Shown here piece by piece: positions 21,697-29,636 of a stretch of DNA of 64,000 bases. Made by a program: the position numbers and the translations under genes. The notes beneath the pieces are model-generated. The model worked only from the letters and a program-made list of their open reading frames with translations. It did not search any database and was not told where the DNA came from. The stretch's first letter is position 1. Each line of letters begins with the position of its first letter. Origin of the DNA: an uncultured Bacteroidales bacterium (lineage in GTDB: Bacteria; Bacteroidota; Bacteroidia; Bacteroidales; Bacteroidaceae). The DNA lies in assembly GCA_902775975.1 (NCBI GenBank), contig CACYOC010000002.1:1-64000 (forward strand). The letters are read 5' to 3'.

Positions 21697-23565
21697 ATGA
21701 AAAAACTACATTTATTAAAAACAATGCTCTTACTATGTGCCCTGATAGTAGGTAGCTCGAGTGTGTGGGCAGATGAAACGCCTGTAGTTACGGCAGATTT
21801 TACAGCAAAAACAGTAGGACACTCACTCTACACAGACACATGGACATATGGAAATTGGTCACTAACCAGATGTGCAAACAATAACGGAGATTGGGGTTAT
21901 ATCCGTTGTGGAGGTAAAGGAGGAGCCTCGGCAACAGCTACTACAACAGAGTCATCTGTTATCCAAGGTACGTCAAAAATAAGTTCCGCTATCAAAGAGG
22001 TGAAACTTTTGCATAATGGAACAAACAATAGTAGTGCAACAATAAATTATTTCAAGCTTGAAGTAGCTTCAGATAAAGATTTCAATAACATAACAAATAG
22101 TATTACCGATGAGACTCCAATTTCTAAGTCAACAGCAGGAACTATAACGTTCAATACCGGCGCTCCATATGCCGCGAATTCCTATTATAGAATTACCATT
22201 AATTGGACGATAAAGGGAAGTAGAAACTATGGCATAGATGTTACTAAAATAGAGTTCTATGAACCATCTTCAACTCCATCTGTAAGTGCTGCAGATGTCA
22301 ATTTAGCTTATGATGCCACAGGTGGAACAATCGAGAGCACTATAAGCAATCCTGTTGTTGGTGGGGTGTTAACAGCTGTAAAGAAGACTGAAGCCGACTG
22401 GTTGACTTTGGGTGATGTTAGCGGATCCAACGTACCATTTACCACAACTACAAACGATGGACCTTATGATCGTGAAGCTACAGTTACCCTTACTTATACA
22501 TATAATACAAGCGAGACAGCAACGAAAGATGTAGTTATCACTCAAGCACACCTCGCTAGGGAGTATGCAACACTTCCATTTAATTGGGCAGGTGGAGCGA
22601 GTGCGACTTTAGCTGCTTTAGACGGAGTTACTGTAAATGCTGACAAAGATGATTATGCGGAATCAAATGCTCCTTATCTCGTAAAGTTTAATGGCACAGG
22701 AAAATATGTTATAGTAAGAACTAATAGTCAACCTGGAATAGTTACGATGGGAGTGAAAATGATAGGAGGAGCAACCACTTCCACAATAACTGTACAAGAA
22801 TCTGAAGACGGAGAGACCTATACAGATGTAGAAATCTTATCTATCAGCGGTTCTACCGATGATATTGTAAACCTTACATCTACAAAAGCATTTAAATCCG
22901 AAAGTCGCTATGTAAAACTATATTATACTAAGGGTTCTAACGTAGGTGTAGGTCCTATCACAATTACAGGTACAGAAACCATAACACTCAATGCTGCTTG
23001 TACTGACGAAGGAAAATATTATGGCACGTATAGTAATTCTTCCGCCTTTGTTGTTCCTGCTGACTTGACAGTTTCTACAGTTAAAGTGGACGGTAATGGT
23101 AAATTAGTTGTAACACCTTACGCAACTGGTGACATTGTAAAAGCTAACACAGGCGTGATGGTGTCTGCAACAAGTGCAGGAGACAAGACTGTTGCTCTTT
23201 CTTCAGAAACGGGTACAGAGATTTCCGGCAACATGCTAAAGGCTTCTTCTGTAGCTATGACTGGAGATAATTTGTTCTATCGCTTAACCATGCACGAAGG
23301 CACTCAGATTGGTTTCTGGTGGGGTGCTGAGGATGGCGCTGCCTTCTCTATCGCAGCTAACAAAGCTTATCTTGCTGTTCCTGAAGCACTTGCTACACTT
23401 GCTCGCAGCTTCTGGTTCGACGAAGGTGAAACGACCGCTATTAGCGAAGTAAGAGGTCTGAAGTCTGATGTAAGAGGTGAGTACTTCAACCTCAACGGTC
23501 AGCGTGTAGCTCAGCCTACTAAGGGCCTGTACATCGTGAACGGGCGTAAAGTTGTGATTAAGTAA
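21697..23565 (+). CDS. Secreted multi-domain protein with BACON-like domain and C-terminal sorting-type tail
   Basis: 622 residues with a signal peptide (about 1-25). Residues about 25-190 form a beta-rich domain of discoidin-like look. Residues about 195-285 resemble a BACON domain (VNLAYDATGG...TEADWLTL...TLTYTYN). A further beta domain and a C-terminal stalk (about 430-590) follow. The tail, with YFNLNGQRVAQPTKGLYIVNG, is nearly the same as in the protein at 57034. Such tails in Bacteroidota often serve type IX secretion; that is inferred. The gene is clearly AT-richer than its neighbours, as is its relative at 57034. It is followed by the 56-residue peptide gene. Confidence 0.7.
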   Translation: MKKLHLLKTMLLLCALIVGSSSVWADETPVVTADFTAKTVGHSLYTDTWTYGNWSLTRCANNNGDWGYIRCGGKGGASATATTTESSVIQGTSKISSAIKEVKLLHNGTNNSSATINYFKLEVASDKDFNNITNSITDETPISKSTAGTITFNTGAPYAANSYYRITINWTIKGSRNYGIDVTKIEFYEPSSTPSVSAADVNLAYDATGGTIESTISNPVVGGVLTAVKKTEADWLTLGDVSGSNVPFTTTTNDGPYDREATVTLTYTYNTSETATKDVVITQAHLAREYATLPFNWAGGASATLAALDGVTVNADKDDYAESNAPYLVKFNGTGKYVIVRTNSQPGIVTMGVKMIGGATTSTITVQESEDGETYTDVEILSISGSTDDIVNLTSTKAFKSESRYVKLYYTKGSNVGVGPITITGTETITLNAACTDEGKYYGTYSNSSAFVVPADLTVSTVKVDGNGKLVVTPYATGDIVKANTGVMVSATSAGDKTVALSSETGTEISGNMLKASSVAMTGDNLFYRLTMHEGTQIGFWWGAEDGAAFSIAANKAYLAVPEALATLARSFWFDEGETTAISEVRGLKSDVRGEYFNLNGQRVAQPTKGLYIVNGRKVVIK

Positions 23566-23668
23566 CAAATAGTATTCATCAGCACAGAGGCACTAAGATA
23601 CAAAGAACGGAATAATAGAATAAAACTCTGTCTCTCTGTGTCTCTGTGTTTAAAATAAAGAAAGAACA

Positions 23669-23839
23669 ATGAAAAAGACATATATCAATCCCGCACTCGA
23701 GGTGGTAGTGCTAAAGTTCAACAACAGTCTATTGGCTGGCTCTCCTGGTGTTGAGAATGGCGATGGACTGGGAAATAGTTACAACAGTGGTGACGTCACC
23801 TACGGTCGTGACTTCGACTTTGACGACGAAGAGTATTAA
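23669..23839 (+). CDS. Small acidic peptide, MKKTY...RDFDF-EEY family (copy 1)
   Basis: 56 residues, too short for many gene finders. It begins MKKTYINPALEVVVL, continues through LLAGSPG and ends YGRDFDFDDEEY. The peptide at 59015-59167 has the same start, the same spacing to a LATS/LAGS step, and the same RDFDF plus acidic plus EY end. Each follows an AT-rich secreted protein. No function is known to me. The step LLAGS looks like a lipobox or leader cleavage site with Ser in place of Cys. Conservation of both ends in two unlinked loci argues that it is a real gene. Confidence 0.7.
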   Translation: MKKTYINPALEVVVLKFNNSLLAGSPGVENGDGLGNSYNSGDVTYGRDFDFDDEEY

Positions 23840-23845
23840 GAAGAC

Positions 23846-23890
23846 CCACCCCCAGCCCCTCCCTGCTCAAGGGAGGGGAGGAGGGGGAAT
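23846..23890 (+). repeat. Intergenic palindromic repeat copy
   Basis: CCCACCCCCAGCCCCTCCCT, GCTCA, then AGGGAGGGGAGGAGGGGGA: the GC-rich palindromic family, here in a noncoding position just after the acidic-peptide stop. Confidence 0.85.
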
Positions 23891-23916
23891 AAGAAAGTAG
23901 AAACCAAGTAATATAA

Positions 23917-23959
23917 GGGCCATTGAAACACGACACCGTGAGGTGTGAAGAGCCCTTTT
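23917..23959 (+). terminator. Terminator-like hairpin after the acidic-peptide gene
   Basis: AAGGGC (about 23917-23922) pairs with GCCCTT (about 23952-23957) around an inner ACACC / GGTGT hairpin, followed by a short T-run. It may end the transcript from 21437. Exact stem ends are approximate. Confidence 0.5.
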
Positions 23960-24160
23960 CATAATATTATATTAGTTATTTATGTTGAATAGGTCGTTCT
24001 TTATGGCGTCGTGATGATGCGCAAGGCCTATTGTAGTTAAAAGGTACACAGCGGTATTAACGCCGTTGTGTACTTTTTGTTTTTGACTTGGTTTAAACAC
24101 AGAGACACAGAGATACAGAGATTTTTTGTAAGCTTACCGATAAACTACAGTTTTTGGCTG

Positions 24161-24439
24161 TCCCTCTCATTTTGGGGGCAAGAATCTTCTGAAACACCGA
24201 TGTATAAATGGATTGAAGGCATGAGGGGGATGCGCCAAATCCCCCTCATGTGTGTCACATTACCCTATCATTTTTATGCACTATCCCTCTCATCGATTTT
24301 TCATTTGGATGTTGGGGAGCGGTCGATTTTATGAGGGGGTCATGAGGGGGATATGTGACGGATTAAGCCTATCCCTCTCATCGCTGAAACGCCCTGTATA
24401 TCGGCATCGTGGGCGATTTTACATCAAAAATGAGGGGGA
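24161..24439. repeat. Decamer repeat cluster TCCCYCTCAT / ATGAGGGGGA
   Basis: Four copies of TCCCYCTCAT (24161, 24240, 24284, 24372) alternate with four of ATGAGGGGG(A/T) (24221, 24331, 24342, 24430). The pair 24221-24230 and 24240-24249 forms a perfect 10-bp hairpin. Reading frames across this stretch look like chance. No gene is supported in 23960-24626. Confidence 0.75.
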
Positions 24440-24443
24440 AGGG

Positions 24444-24484
24444 ATTTATAGTTTACAGTTTATAGTTTACAGTTTATAGTTTAA
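24444..24484 (+). repeat. 7-bp tandem repeat, AGTTTAC / AGTTTAT
   Basis: About five alternating 7-bp units in the intergenic region before the 22-bp array. Confidence 0.85.
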
Positions 24485-24517
24485 GGAGGCGATTGAGCGA
24501 GAGTAGGTTTCGCGGGC

Positions 24518-24604
24518 ATCGAAACGGCACTTCGAGGCTGTCGAAACGTAACTTGGCGGCCGTCGAAACGGCACTTTGTCGGCGTCAAAACGTACTTTCG
24601 CCAG
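24518..24604 (+). repeat. 22-bp tandem array downstream of acidic peptide 1
   Basis: Four units with exact 22-23 nt spacing: ATCGAAACGGCACTTCGAGG.., TCGAAACGTAACTTGGCGGC.., TCGAAACGGCACTTTGTCGG.., and TCAAAACGTACTTTCGCC... They end 22 nt before the stop codon of cobT on the other strand. Related units with the same period occur at 59301-59366. Confidence 0.85.
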
Positions 24605-24626
24605 TCGCGTTAGAGAATGGAGGAGG

Positions 24627-25691
24627 TCAGAAGTACTTCGTGATCTTGGCGTTGTCGAAGTTGTTCATCTCGTTCATCATGCGAACGGCAGAATCGACAA
24701 TGGGGAAGGCGCAAAGGGCTCCCGTGCCCTCGCCAAGGCGCAGACCTAAATGCAGCAGCGGACGGGCATGGACTATGTCGAGCATGCGCTGATGACCGCT
24801 CTCGTCGCCGCAATGGGTGAATATCATATAATCCTGAACGGCAGGATAGAGACGAATGGCTCCGATGGCACATGCCGTCATGATGAAACCATCTACCAAC
24901 ACGACGAGGTGTTGCTCGGCAGCACGCAGCATGGCACCAATGGCGGCAATCATCTCGAAACCGCCAAAGTAGCGGAGGGGTGTTAGGTGAGGGGTGTTGG
25001 GTGTTGGGTGTTGGGTGATGGGTGATGGGTGGTAGTTATCCACCGCTTTACTGAGGACTTCGTACTTGTGGCGGATGCCTGGGGTGTCAAGACCGGCACC
25101 GGCACCGATGCACTCCTCCAAGGGAATGTTGCCAAAGAGGTGCATCCAGATGCTGGAGGGCGATGTGTTGGCAATGCCCATCTCGCCAATGCTCAGCACA
25201 CGGCAACCCTCGCTGATGCAGTCATCGACTAAATCGACGCCCACTTGTATGGCGCGGTCGAACTCTTCCTCGCTCATGGCAGGCTCGTAGAGGAAGTTCT
25301 TCGTGCCACGGGCAATCTTGCGGTCGATGATGCCTTCCACACCGCTTAGGTCGTAATCGACACCGACATCGACGATGCGCAGGTGGAAGCCGTGCTGTCG
25401 GCAGAACATGTTGACACCGCCACCGCCACGGGTGAAGTTGAGCATCTGCTGCCACGTCACCTCACGAGGACTGATACTGACACCCTCGCGCTCTATGCCG
25501 TGGTCGCCGCCTAACAGCAGGTGGCAGGGATGTGCCGTACTGGGGTCTAACGTCTGCTGAACGAGACACACCTGCATGGCGAGTTCCTCCAGTCGTCCCA
25601 AGGAACCCTTGGGCTTGTTCAGGTTGTCAATCTTTTCTTGTATCGCTGCCTGCAACGACTTATCAACCGATTGTATGCTAAATTCTTTCAT
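24627..25691 (-). CDS. cobT: Nicotinate-nucleotide:dimethylbenzimidazole phosphoribosyltransferase
   Basis: 354 residues. NKPKGSLGRLEELA near the N-terminus, GDHGIEREGVS, and the catalytic-Glu segment LRLGEGTGALCAFPIV mark CobT, which makes alpha-ribazole phosphate for the lower ligand. Between KAVDN and LRYFGGFEM there are about 18 extra residues (HPSPITQHPTPNTPHLTP) encoded by a 7-bp repeat; in the family these two blocks lie closer. Third gene of cobS-cobU-cobT. A 7-bp array fills the gap to cobU. Confidence 0.94.
   Translation of the reverse strand: MKEFSIQSVDKSLQAAIQEKIDNLNKPKGSLGRLEELAMQVCLVQQTLDPSTAHPCHLLLGGDHGIEREGVSISPREVTWQQMLNFTRGGGGVNMFCRQHGFHLRIVDVGVDYDLSGVEGIIDRKIARGTKNFLYEPAMSEEEFDRAIQVGVDLVDDCISEGCRVLSIGEMGIANTSPSSIWMHLFGNIPLEECIGAGAGLDTPGIRHKYEVLSKAVDNYHPSPITQHPTPNTPHLTPLRYFGGFEMIAAIGAMLRAAEQHLVVLVDGFIMTACAIGAIRLYPAVQDYMIFTHCGDESGHQRMLDIVHARPLLHLGLRLGEGTGALCAFPIVDSAVRMMNEMNNFDNAKITKYF
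24985..25031 (-). repeat. 7-bp tandem repeat inside cobT
   Basis: On the plus strand, GGTGTTG and GGTGATG units repeat six to seven times. On the coding strand they give a Pro/His/Thr-rich insert in CobT. The frame is kept. Confidence 0.88.
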
Positions 25692-25758
25692 CCTTATAAC
25701 CTTTAACCGTTAACCTTTAACCGTTAACCCTTAACCGTTAACCTTTAACCTTTAACCC
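25692..25758 (-). repeat. 7-bp tandem repeat between cobU and cobT
   Basis: Eight or so units of TTAACCG, TTAACCT and TTAACCC (plus-strand reading) fill the space from the cobT start to the cobU stop; the final codons and stop of cobU lie in the array. Confidence 0.9.
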
Positions 25759-26257
25759 TAATTGCTATGCCGCTGACCATAAGGATGACCTCGTCGGCAC
25801 GGGCAGCAACGTATTGGTTCATCCACCCCTGCAGGTCGGCAAAGTGGCGCTGCATGGCATTGTCGCTGACACCGCCCATACCTATCTCGTTGGTTACAAA
25901 GATATAGGTGGCATCGTGGCGAGTGAAGGCGTCGAACTCCGCTTTTGCCATCTCTAACGAACGATTCGTATCTTCGCCATGCTGGAAGAAGATGTTGGTG
26001 AGCCAGAGTGTCACGCAGTCGATGACCGCCACACGCCCCGTTAGGTCGTGGCGACTCAGCAACTGCTCCTCCTCGATGTTGGTCCATTGCGGACCTCGGC
26101 GCTCCTGATGACGACGGACACGCTCACGGAACTCGTCGTCCCAGACTTTCGCCGTGGCTAAATAGACGGGATGCTCGCTCAGGCTGAGTGCCAGTTGCTC
26201 TGCCTTTTCGCTCTTTCCTGAACGCTGACCGCCGGTAATGAGTATGATCTTTTTCAT
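25745..26257 (-). CDS. cobU: Adenosylcobinamide kinase / guanylyltransferase
   Basis: 170 residues from the ATG at 26257; this start overlaps the cobS stop by 4 nt, whereas a longer upstream frame adds nothing conserved. The P-loop GGQRSGKSEKAEQ, the HQERRGPQW segment with the His that carries GMP in CobU, and FVTNEIGMGGV are all present. It phosphorylates adenosylcobinamide and transfers GMP to it. Confidence 0.93.
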   Translation of the reverse strand: MKKIILITGGQRSGKSEKAEQLALSLSEHPVYLATAKVWDDEFRERVRRHQERRGPQWTNIEEEQLLSRHDLTGRVAVIDCVTLWLTNIFFQHGEDTNRSLEMAKAEFDAFTRHDATYIFVTNEIGMGGVSDNAMQRHFADLQGWMNQYVAARADEVILMVSGIAIRVKG

Positions 26258-27033
26258 AATGCGCAAATAACAAGATAAACAGTCAGTTCCACTAACAGGC
26301 ACACCGCTCCGCAGCAGTCGCCGGTATATCCTCTCAGCCTATTCCAGATGAGCAGGTAGAGCAGGTACATGACCAGACAGGGGATGAATACCAACAGCTC
26401 CCAATGGACATGGGTGAGATACACATAACCCGCCACGGGCAGCAGACCTTGCAGTGCCAAACTGATGCCTGCCCGCCAATCCATGCGGCGATAGACGGTC
26501 TTGTTCTTTGCCTCCTCTTCCGTCCGTGCGTATGGCATCATCATAATGAGCTGCGCCGTCACCATCTTGGCGAAGGGGTCGGCCATGGCAACGGTCAGTG
26601 CTGCCGTCAGAGGTGACATGGTGCATAGCGCCATCACCAAGAGCAGTTCGTACATCACGAGACCTAACACGCCGTAGGTGCCGATGTGCGAATCCTTCAT
26701 AATGGCCAATATCCTGTCGCGGTCTTTGCCGCCACCGCCAAATCCGTCGAGGAAGTCGGCCAATCCGTCTTCGTGTAAGGCTCCCGTCACCAACAGTCGA
26801 ACGACGACAGCCAGCACCACGGCGACGAGGTAAGGCATCACCATGCTGCCGAAATAGAGCGTTGCCGCCATGATGCCTCCCGTTATCCAACCCGCCAAGG
26901 GCCAGTGTTCTACCACGGACTTGTAACAAGCTCGTGGCGGCTCGTGCAACCGCCAGAAAGGCAGTCGCGTGAAGAAGATGAGTGCCGCCCAAATACGGTC
27001 GTACCAATGGGTCTGGTCAATATTTATCTCCAT
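26254..27033 (-). CDS. cobS: Adenosylcobinamide-GDP ribazoletransferase (cobalamin synthase)
   Basis: 259 residues, integral membrane protein. FFTRLPFWR near the N-terminus and ALHEDGLADFLDGFGGGGKDRDRILAIM-type text (seen as GALHEDGLADFLDGFGGG) are the family signature. It joins the lower ligand to adenosylcobinamide-GDP. The start at 27033 is chosen because the longer frame beginning at 27054 would place its ATG inside the -7 promoter box at 27052-27059. No space exists for a riboswitch in the short leader. Confidence 0.92.
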   Translation of the reverse strand: MEINIDQTHWYDRIWAALIFFTRLPFWRLHEPPRACYKSVVEHWPLAGWITGGIMAATLYFGSMVMPYLVAVVLAVVVRLLVTGALHEDGLADFLDGFGGGGKDRDRILAIMKDSHIGTYGVLGLVMYELLLVMALCTMSPLTAALTVAMADPFAKMVTAQLIMMMPYARTEEEAKNKTVYRRMDWRAGISLALQGLLPVAGYVYLTHVHWELLVFIPCLVMYLLYLLIWNRLRGYTGDCCGAVCLLVELTVYLVICAL

Positions 27034-27051
27034 ATATTCTGTTTTTGTTTG

Positions 27052-27059
27052 CAAAGTTA
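27052..27059 (-). promoter_or_regulatory. -7 box of the cobS-cobU-cobT operon
   Basis: TAACTTTG on the minus strand, with start near 27046 and a leader of about 13 nt. A good TTTG -33 element is not evident. Confidence 0.55.
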
Positions 27060-27137
27060 CAAATAATTAATGAATAATTCTTATTCACTCATCATTTCGT
27101 CCAATAAATACACAAAAAATATTTTTATCTATTATCG

Positions 27138-28172
27138 TCAGTTTTCGGAGGAATTATCCTCTCCATCAAAAGGTAACTCACCTAAATACTTATCAAAGTC
27201 GCTCTGGAACAAACGATCTTGAACGATGCGATATTTCTCAAACTCAGTCTCAGCGTGTAGCACTGCCTCTTCATGGCTTACGCTACCTGCATTGTCAAGC
27301 AATGGGCGTTCGTCACTGCTCAAATAAGCATCTATACGCTTAGCCCAATCTTCCATCGTCATAGGGATATGTCGTTTGGCACGACTTTCAGCAAACTCCA
27401 AAACGGCGGTTACGATACGCCCCATATCCTCCAGCTCCATCTGTTTTAGATAGTTCTTGGCAATTGACACATCTGTCTTTACAATCTTCCCGTCAGGAGC
27501 GTTTTCCCAAGTGGTAAGTCCCATATGTTCCTTTTCTGCGTCCGCTCTATCCACAATCAGTTCCGCTGCCGTGCGCCCATGGACAGCATAGTGCATCTTG
27601 TTCTGAATCCGTTTGAAGAACAATCGTGTGGTGGGTGCATCTTTATTATAGTCCATACTCGTAGCATAGATATCCGTCAGTTTTTGATAGAAGCGACGCT
27701 CTGAGAGGCGTATCTCCCTTATCTCTGCTAGCAGGTGCTCGAAATAGTCTTCATCTAAGAATGTTCCATTCTCCATACGTTTCCTATCAAGCACATAGCC
27801 ACGAATGGCGTAAACCTTTAAAACACTTGTTGCCCATTGACGAAATTGCGTGGCACGAACGCTGTTTACGCGATAACCCACAGCGATGATAGCATCGAGT
27901 GAATAAAACTGTGTCTGGTAGTTCTTACCATCAGAGGCAGTTATTTCCATTTTGGAAACAACTGAATCATCCTTCAACTCTCCCGATTCAAAAATATTCT
28001 TCAGATGCTTGCTGATAGCAGGAACATTGACATCAAACAACGTAGCCATCGCTTTCTGTGTGGCCCAGATGTTTTCGTCTTTGTAGTACACCTCAACGCC
28101 CTGTTCTTTGGCCTCAGCCTGAAATATCAGGAACTCAGCCGTACTATTCCTTATTTCTCTACGTTTTGCCAT
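27138..28172 (-). CDS. RhuM family protein
   Basis: 344 residues. The N-terminal half carries the RhuM-type text VYYKDENIWATQKAMATLFDVNVPAISKHLKNIFESGEL and FYSLDAIIAVGYRVNS, with a winged-helix look and similarity to phage Bro/KilA-like proteins. The C-terminal half is helical. RhuM was named from a Salmonella pathogenicity island; its molecular role is not established. Relatives often lie in phage, defence or mobile contexts. It is out of place here between cobS and btuF, but no integrase, attachment site or repeats flank it. Confidence 0.8.
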   Translation of the reverse strand: MAKRREIRNSTAEFLIFQAEAKEQGVEVYYKDENIWATQKAMATLFDVNVPAISKHLKNIFESGELKDDSVVSKMEITASDGKNYQTQFYSLDAIIAVGYRVNSVRATQFRQWATSVLKVYAIRGYVLDRKRMENGTFLDEDYFEHLLAEIREIRLSERRFYQKLTDIYATSMDYNKDAPTTRLFFKRIQNKMHYAVHGRTAAELIVDRADAEKEHMGLTTWENAPDGKIVKTDVSIAKNYLKQMELEDMGRIVTAVLEFAESRAKRHIPMTMEDWAKRIDAYLSSDERPLLDNAGSVSHEEAVLHAETEFEKYRIVQDRLFQSDFDKYLGELPFDGEDNSSEN

Positions 28173-28475
28173 ATCTTAAATAACGTTTTGTTGCAGGTTC
28201 TATTGCTTGTTGATACAGACATTATACCTCCGAATATCTCTGGTAAAATGGATCAGCAGAGTCCCCATAATTCTATCGATGTTTTCTGCAAAAATAGCGC
28301 TTTTTCTTGAAATTAGCAACGAATTATGAAGATTTTTCGTAAAAACATACACAATGTGCTAACTTTTTTGTATAAATGCAGCCCTTTATACTATGCAAAA
28401 CCTCTGTCTTTCCTATGTTTCAGGCCGAAATGCGTTAATCTTCCAAAATCGCTTCGTTACAACAACTTTTTTTTG

Positions 28476-28483
28476 TAACTTTG
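28476..28483 (+). promoter_or_regulatory. -7 box of btuF-btuC
   Basis: TAACTTTG, with TTCG at 28453-28456 as a weak -33 element 19 nt upstream. Start near 28489 leaves about 25 nt before the ATG at 28514, too short for a riboswitch. The 300 nt between this and the RhuM start (28173-28475) is AT-rich with no recognised feature. Confidence 0.6.
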
Positions 28484-28513
28484 CAAACTGTAACGAGTAA
28501 AAGACGAAAGACG

Positions 28514-29629
28514 ATGAAGAAATTATCTATTTATATGTTGGCAGCGATGGTGCTCTGCTCCTGTGCAGGACGTAGCGGGAAAGCGGTGGCTGACGGTAAC
28601 AACGACGCTGATGCCGACTCTGTGGCAACCATCCAGGTAAAGTATGCCACTGGCTTTAGTGTCCGCGACTCTGCCGGTGTGCGCCTGTTGAAGATTGGCA
28701 AGAAAGATCGCTTCGCACTGGTGCTTAGTCAAGAGGTGGCGGTGCCCGAGGGATATACAAAGGTGGTAGTACCTATCCAGCGCACCATCTGCATGACGTC
28801 GCTGCAACTGTCGAACTTTACCATTCTCGGAGCACACGACGTGGTGAAGGGTATTACGAGTACGAAGAATCTGTTCAACAAGGATATTCGCCAAAGGGTG
28901 GAGGATGGTCGCATCGTGAAGATTGGCATGGAGGGCGAGTTCGACACCGAACTGGTGCTTGCAGCAAACCCTGACATAATCTTTATATCTCCCTTTAAGC
29001 GTGGTGGTTACGATGCGATAAAAGAAACAGGCATTACGCTGGTACCCCACTTGGGATACAAGGAACTGAATCCGTTAGGACAGGCAGAATGGATCAAACT
29101 GGTGGGCATGTTCATTGGCGAGGAACGAAAGGCCAATGAGGTGTTCAACGGTATCGAGCAGCGTTACAACGACTTGAAGGAAAAAGCCAGTCAAGTGGCA
29201 ACACGCCCGACGGTGACGAGTGGTGAGATGCACTATGGTACCTGGCGCGCCGTGGGTGGCAAGAACTATCTGGCACAGATATTCCGTGACGCAGGTGCCG
29301 ACTATGTTGTCAACGACGACGAGGAAGCTGGTGAGAACTTAGAGTTTGAGAAGATGTACGCCTTGTCAGCACATGCCGACTACTGGCGCATCCTCAATGC
29401 GTTCCCGGGTGAATTCAGTTACGAGACGCTGAAGGCCTCTGAGCCCCGCAACGCCTTGTTCAAGGCTTTCAAGGAACGCAAGGTCATCTACTGCAACATG
29501 AAGCGGACGCCGTATTACGAGATATCGCCCGTAGAACCGGACGTGCTGCTGAAGGACTTCGTCGCCATCTTCCATCCCGAACTGGTGGAGAAGGACTATG
29601 AGCCTCATTATTATCGTCTTTTGAAGTAA
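28514..29629 (+). CDS. btuF: Corrinoid/iron-type ABC transporter substrate-binding lipoprotein
   Basis: 371 residues from the ATG at 28514; an earlier in-frame start at 28481 would lie within the promoter. The signal peptide ends in LCSC. The body is a class III binding protein: PIQRTICMTSLQL and LVLAANPDIIFISPF are typical, with a long helical backbone linking two lobes. The adjacent permease and the cobalamin genes suggest corrinoids; siderophore or haem cannot be excluded by sequence. Confidence 0.8.
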   Translation: MKKLSIYMLAAMVLCSCAGRSGKAVADGNNDADADSVATIQVKYATGFSVRDSAGVRLLKIGKKDRFALVLSQEVAVPEGYTKVVVPIQRTICMTSLQLSNFTILGAHDVVKGITSTKNLFNKDIRQRVEDGRIVKIGMEGEFDTELVLAANPDIIFISPFKRGGYDAIKETGITLVPHLGYKELNPLGQAEWIKLVGMFIGEERKANEVFNGIEQRYNDLKEKASQVATRPTVTSGEMHYGTWRAVGGKNYLAQIFRDAGADYVVNDDEEAGENLEFEKMYALSAHADYWRILNAFPGEFSYETLKASEPRNALFKAFKERKVIYCNMKRTPYYEISPVEPDVLLKDFVAIFHPELVEKDYEPHYYRLLK

Positions 29630-29636
29630 ACGAACG

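Larger units (their letters stand above)
23626..24120. repeat. 29-bp inverted repeat pair around the acidic-peptide gene
   Basis: The sequence 23626-23654 (CTCTGTCTCTCTGTGTCTCT, then GTGTTTAAA) recurs inverted at 24092-24120 with one mismatch. The two arms flank 437 nt holding the peptide gene at 23669, a palindromic repeat and a terminator-like hairpin. No target duplication or transposase is seen. The low-complexity content means two dispersed copies in opposite directions is as likely as a mobile unit. Confidence 0.7.

Noticed and set aside
23626-24120. Insertion sequence
   Set aside because: Inverted arms exist but there is no transposase and no target duplication was found; kept only as a repeat and a finding.
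24068-24334. 88-codon hydrophobic reading frame
   Set aside because: It runs through the inverted repeat arm and the decamer cluster, lacks a plausible start and resembles no protein.
25692-25758. Telomere-like TTAACCC repeat
   Set aside because: It is an internal 7-bp junction array with varied units between two genes, like the others in the window.
27060-27137. Second cobalamin riboswitch before cobS
   Set aside because: The space is too short, no B12 box is present, and the promoter lies next to the start codon.
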